From: a virus
Strand: one strand, 5' to 3'
DNA length: 64,000 bases
Virus record (IMG/VR): IMGVR_UViG_3300046096_000916
Location: 1 to 64,000 of that record
Below, piece by piece: positions 61,286-64,000 of the stretch. The notes beneath the pieces were generated by a model, which searched no databases, was not told where the DNA came from, and worked only from the letters and a program-made list of their open reading frames with translations. Within the stretch, counting starts at the first letter, position 1. Every line of letters begins with the position of its first letter. The position numbers and the translations under genes were made by a program.

Positions 61286-61558
61286 ATGAATACAGATATA
61301 TTTACACAAAAGTTAGACGAGTTTTTGTTGGGAAAAGCAGAGATGACTTGGGAATTAGAAAAAGAAGATTACCCATTTTTAATAGAACATAATCAAAAAG
61401 TTTTATTATTGATAACTATTTCTAATGTTCTCTCTTCTTTTTATAGTTTTAGTAGTATAATGGAAACAACACATATTACAATTAATCAAATGATAACAGA
61501 GATAGGATTAATGGCACAAGATGTGTTGATAGAAAATATAGAAAAGGATTTTGAATAA
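61286..61558 (+). CDS. Hypothetical protein, 90 aa
   Basis: Helical, acidic; no family. Overlaps the next gene by one base. First of a five-gene plus-strand set inserted opposite the head-tail genes. Confidence 0.55.
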   Translation: MNTDIFTQKLDEFLLGKAEMTWELEKEDYPFLIEHNQKVLLLITISNVLSSFYSFSSIMETTHITINQMITEIGLMAQDVLIENIEKDFE

Positions 61559-61755
61559 TGGATTTAAAAACTTTATTAGAAGGGAAAGGCGTAAACAACA
61601 TAGAAGCAAGTAAACACTATGTAAAAACAGAGTTTGCAACTATAGAATCGAGAGAGGATAAAGATGGTGTATTAAGTTTAAATGTGCAATTAAAAGATTT
61701 AAGCGAGGTAAATGTAAACGATATTTTAGAAGTATTAAAAGATTACTTAAGATGA
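61558..61755 (+). CDS. Hypothetical protein, 65 aa
   Basis: Short acidic alpha/beta protein with a KDLSEVNVNDILEVLKDYL tail. It overlaps both neighbours (1 and 4 bp), so it is translationally coupled. Confidence 0.55.
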   Translation: MDLKTLLEGKGVNNIEASKHYVKTEFATIESREDKDGVLSLNVQLKDLSEVNVNDILEVLKDYLR

Positions 61756-62288
61756 AGTTATATCTGGTAAGAAAAGCAATGAACTTACTAAGTGAAAAAG
61801 TAAGTTATGATACTCCTGTGTATATTTCAAAAAAATATTTATTTGCAGGGTTTAATAAAAGAAACGATGGTTATTTAATACCACAAGTAAAAAAAGATAC
61901 GGGAGAATGGTATCACTCTAATTTAATAGCATTATTAAATAAATTAAATACGATCGCAAAATTAGAAAAAGATTATTATAATTATGAATTGGTATTCCCA
62001 AAAATAGAACCGTACGTTCCAGCAAAATTCATTTATGACAGAATCGATGACGTAATCTTTTTAGAAGAAGATAAATACCCTTTTTCTAATGGACAATTTA
62101 AGAGGTTCTGTCAATTTTATAATATAGGGGAAGAGGATCAGCTGATATTGGAAGATTTTATATCAAAAAAAATAACTAAAATTAATCAACGATTAGAAAA
62201 AGTTTTAGTTGAATTACTTAAACAAAAGATAAATACAGAAAATCAATATTTGATAGCATTAACAATAACCAGAATTAATAAATTTTAA
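61752..62288 (+). CDS. Hypothetical protein, 178 aa
   Basis: Tyr- and Lys-rich; ends in long helices (KINQRLEKVLVELLKQKIN). No domain recognised. Starts at an ATGA overlap with the upstream gene. Confidence 0.6.
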   Translation: MKLYLVRKAMNLLSEKVSYDTPVYISKKYLFAGFNKRNDGYLIPQVKKDTGEWYHSNLIALLNKLNTIAKLEKDYYNYELVFPKIEPYVPAKFIYDRIDDVIFLEEDKYPFSNGQFKRFCQFYNIGEEDQLILEDFISKKITKINQRLEKVLVELLKQKINTENQYLIALTITRINKF

Positions 62289-62289
62289 A

Positions 62290-62517
62290 ATGTTACCAAC
62301 TCAATATAAGCGCAATTTATTTTTATCTTTTCTCTTTGCAATCGGATTTATTATAGCTCATAGTCACCCTTTTTTATTGACTTTAAGTTTGATTACCTTA
62401 TGCTACAACTTCTTTAAAGTTGTCTATAGTTATCGTCAAACTGAAATAGAAGCTGAGGCGATAAAAAAATATTTGAAAGATAAATGGGTAAACAATGCAA
62501 AAAAAACAAATATTTAA
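62290..62517 (+). CDS. Small two-helix membrane protein, 75 aa
   Basis: Two membrane segments (about 10-24 and 27-46) and a basic C-terminal helix (AIKKYLKDKWVNNAKKTN). One base after the upstream gene. Holin-like size, no other support. Confidence 0.55.
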   Translation: MLPTQYKRNLFLSFLFAIGFIIAHSHPFLLTLSLITLCYNFFKVVYSYRQTEIEAEAIKKYLKDKWVNNAKKTNI

Positions 62518-62558
62518 CCATGTTAAAATAGAAATAGCAATAATTCTTAATATTTAAA

Positions 62559-62873
62559 ATGAGCCCTGAATTAATCGTGACAATAATAGTAGGATTACTA
62601 ACGATATTCGGTATTCCTATATTTAACTATTTGAATACCACAAAACAAACGATGATCAAAAATGATATTATGACTGTTTTGTCAAGTGATACCAATAAGA
62701 TAAAAGAAGGTATCAAAGAGAATGCCTCTAACTTAAGAGCCAGTAAAACTGAGATAAGAATATATCTGAAAAATATAGAAAAAAGAATTGATGGGATTGA
62801 ACGTTATTTAGAAAAAATAAATGGGTTCGTCCCTTCTAGTGGTGATACTCATAGTGAACGCAGTCAAGATTAA
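62559..62873 (+). CDS. Membrane-anchored coiled-coil protein, 104 aa
   Basis: N-terminal membrane segment (IVTIIVGLLTIFGIPIFNYL), then helices (TEIRIYLKNIEKRIDGIERYLEKI). Same design as 59504-59701. Overlaps the portal gene end by 4 bp in convergent orientation. Confidence 0.6.
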   Translation: MSPELIVTIIVGLLTIFGIPIFNYLNTTKQTMIKNDIMTVLSSDTNKIKEGIKENASNLRASKTEIRIYLKNIEKRIDGIERYLEKINGFVPSSGDTHSERSQD

Positions 62874-64000
62874 TCTTCCTCAATCGCTTCTAAGTCTTCT
62901 AAATCTATATCATAATAACTGTTTGGCAACAACTCTAAATTTCCTGTCACTATAAACTTTTCTACCTCCTGAGCGTCTTTTTTCTTTTCTGTCTCACCTG
63001 TTTCAGTAGTAGTTAATTCAGCTTCAGGTATTGGTAATGCTTCGGGTTCTTGTACGGTATTTTCTTTTTTAATTTCACTTAACATAATTTTAGTATCAGG
63101 GTTGTCAAATACTGACATTCTAACCTCTTCAGATGTCAAGACACCATTAGAAATGTATCTATCTAGCGTTACTGATTCTTTATCTTCCATTTCTAATTTT
63201 TCAAATTCGGTAGGGGAATAAGTGCTTAACCATTCCCATTTTCTGTTACTTTTTTTGATGTTGTACGGGGCTAAAATTAAATCTAATTGTGTATCTATCA
63301 ACTTACCCCATTTATCCTCTTGTAACGATAAAATACGATTAGCAGATGATAATCTTTCTTCTTTACTATTAGCTTTAATCTGATCTTTTTCTTTATAAAA
63401 TTCACCAGGATCAATGCCCGATGCTCCGATCATTTCTCTTAATGCAATATCTACTATTTTTTCTACATTGCTAAAATTTCTACTTAATATCTGTACTTCT
63501 TCAGTATCTTTATCCATCCATAAACCACGCTGACTACTTGCGTCAGTACTTACTTCTTTTGCTCTTTGTTTTATTGCCCTATACCCATTTTCACTTGCTG
63601 CTAACTTCTCGTTTAAATCTTGTATCTTGACAATCATTATCTCAAAATCTTTTAATGCCTCTGTTACATACTGATAACCCGCTAAATAATTTTTTAAAGG
63701 ATTAAGGAAAGGTTGTAATATTGAATCTTCCCACCCTTGATTTAATATCTGTTCATAAGGAGGTAATCGTTTGCCCCTAAATCTTAATATTCTATCTTTA
63801 TGGATTAACGTATTGTTAGGAATTTTCTTGTCATTTGAGTAACTCAATAAACTGTAATATTCAGGCTCATACGGCTCATTATTTGTATAACTTCTCGGAT
63901 CAATGATCATTTCCCATCTATCAAAAATTCTTGAGTAACCTTCAAAGGATTTTATCTTATCTAAATTCACAGGATCATATAATTCGCCGCCATCTTCAAT
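62870..64000 (-). CDS. Phage portal protein (DUF1073 type), 5' end beyond window
   Basis: The frame stays open to the right edge (reading IEDGGELYDPVNLDKIKSFE at the edge), so the 5' end is missing. RILRFRGKRLPP, GWEDSILQPFLNPLKNYLAG and DIALREMIGASGIDPGEFY are typical of DUF1073 portals. The C-terminus is acidic and extended. The portal ring is the DNA gate of the head. A GTG within (63968-63970) is not the true start. Confidence 0.85.
   Translation of the reverse strand: MEDGGELYDPVNLDKIKSFEGYSRIFDRWEMIIDPRSYTNNEPYEPEYYSLLSYSNDKKIPNNTLIHKDRILRFRGKRLPPYEQILNQGWEDSILQPFLNPLKNYLAGYQYVTEALKDFEIMIVKIQDLNEKLAASENGYRAIKQRAKEVSTDASSQRGLWMDKDTEEVQILSRNFSNVEKIVDIALREMIGASGIDPGEFYKEKDQIKANSKEERLSSANRILSLQEDKWGKLIDTQLDLILAPYNIKKSNRKWEWLSTYSPTEFEKLEMEDKESVTLDRYISNGVLTSEEVRMSVFDNPDTKIMLSEIKKENTVQEPEALPIPEAELTTTETGETEKKKDAQEVEKFIVTGNLELLPNSYYDIDLEDLEAIEED

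Noticed and set aside
1-64000. tRNA genes
   Set aside because: No cloverleaf with a T-arm GGTTCGAATC-type sequence was noticed on either strand; a dedicated search program would be decisive.

Overview
The window looks like part of the genome of a temperate or plasmid-like tailed phage (siphovirus type) of a cyanobacterium. The host assignment rests on about 19 copies of the HIP1 octamer GCGATCGC, mostly as GGCGATCGCC, a hallmark of cyanobacterial DNA, in an otherwise strongly AT-rich sequence (roughly 30% GC by eye). The phage assignment rests on a small and a large terminase subunit, a DUF1073-type portal (cut by the right edge), a DUF2213-type prohead protease, a gp10-like head-tail protein, a probable tail tube protein, a tail chaperone pair with a frameshift site and a 5182-residue tape measure. 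No tRNA, rRNA or CRISPR array was seen.

Layout. 0-0.9 kb: a DNA methyltransferase cut by the left edge. 0.9-1.67 kb: a non-coding block of iteron-like repeats with the first copy (R1) of a repeated module. 1.7-7.6 kb: prohead protease, PP-loop (PAPS reductase-like) protein, PhoH ATPase and a subtilisin-like protease with Ig-like repeats. 7.6-10.2 kb: ribonucleotide reductase small subunit, a stand-alone TnpB and a KilA-N gene fragment. 10.4-15.3 kb: small regulators, a KilA-N antirepressor, a second methyltransferase, a 5'-truncated KilA-N gene and a T5orf172-type nuclease domain. 15.3-33.6 kb: the tail block on the minus strand (tape measure, frameshifted chaperones, tube protein, tail completion candidate). 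33.6-36 kb: a DNA polymerase sliding clamp and a membrane-anchored J-domain protein. 36.2-39.4 kb: terminase subunits, Dam-like methylase and RusA resolvase on the plus strand. 39.4-45.6 kb: head morphogenesis candidate, DnaB helicase and a winged-helix partner. 46.3-48.4 kb: repeat modules R2 and R3 abutting a serine recombinase. 48.5-53.5 kb: a probable lysis pair (L,D-transpeptidase-like protein plus a lipoprotein with a C-terminal membrane segment), ribonucleotide reductase large subunit, TPR and zinc-finger proteins. 53.5-60 kb: ribbon-helix-helix regulators, a thymidylate synthase-like protein, SLOG protein and a third methyltransferase. 60-64 kb: head-tail connector genes and portal on the minus strand, with an opposed set of small membrane and coiled-coil proteins.

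How it works together. NrdA, NrdB and the ThyA-like protein would supply dNTPs. DnaB, its winged-helix partner, the sliding clamp, RusA and PhoH would serve replication and recombination; no DNA polymerase or primase is visible here. Four methyltransferases without any recognisable restriction enzyme suggest protection of phage DNA. The tape measure carries three wall-cutting domains that could open the cyanobacterial envelope during DNA entry.

Most notable signals: a three-copy non-coding module whose A/T-only hairpin changes in step on both arms; a programmed -1 frameshift site in the tail chaperone gene; a giant tape measure with an apparently circularly permuted M23 peptidase and exact 108-residue tandem repeats; complementary KilA-N fragments on opposite strands plus a leader shared between KilA-N genes; and a candidate unimolecular spanin beside a peptidoglycan enzyme.
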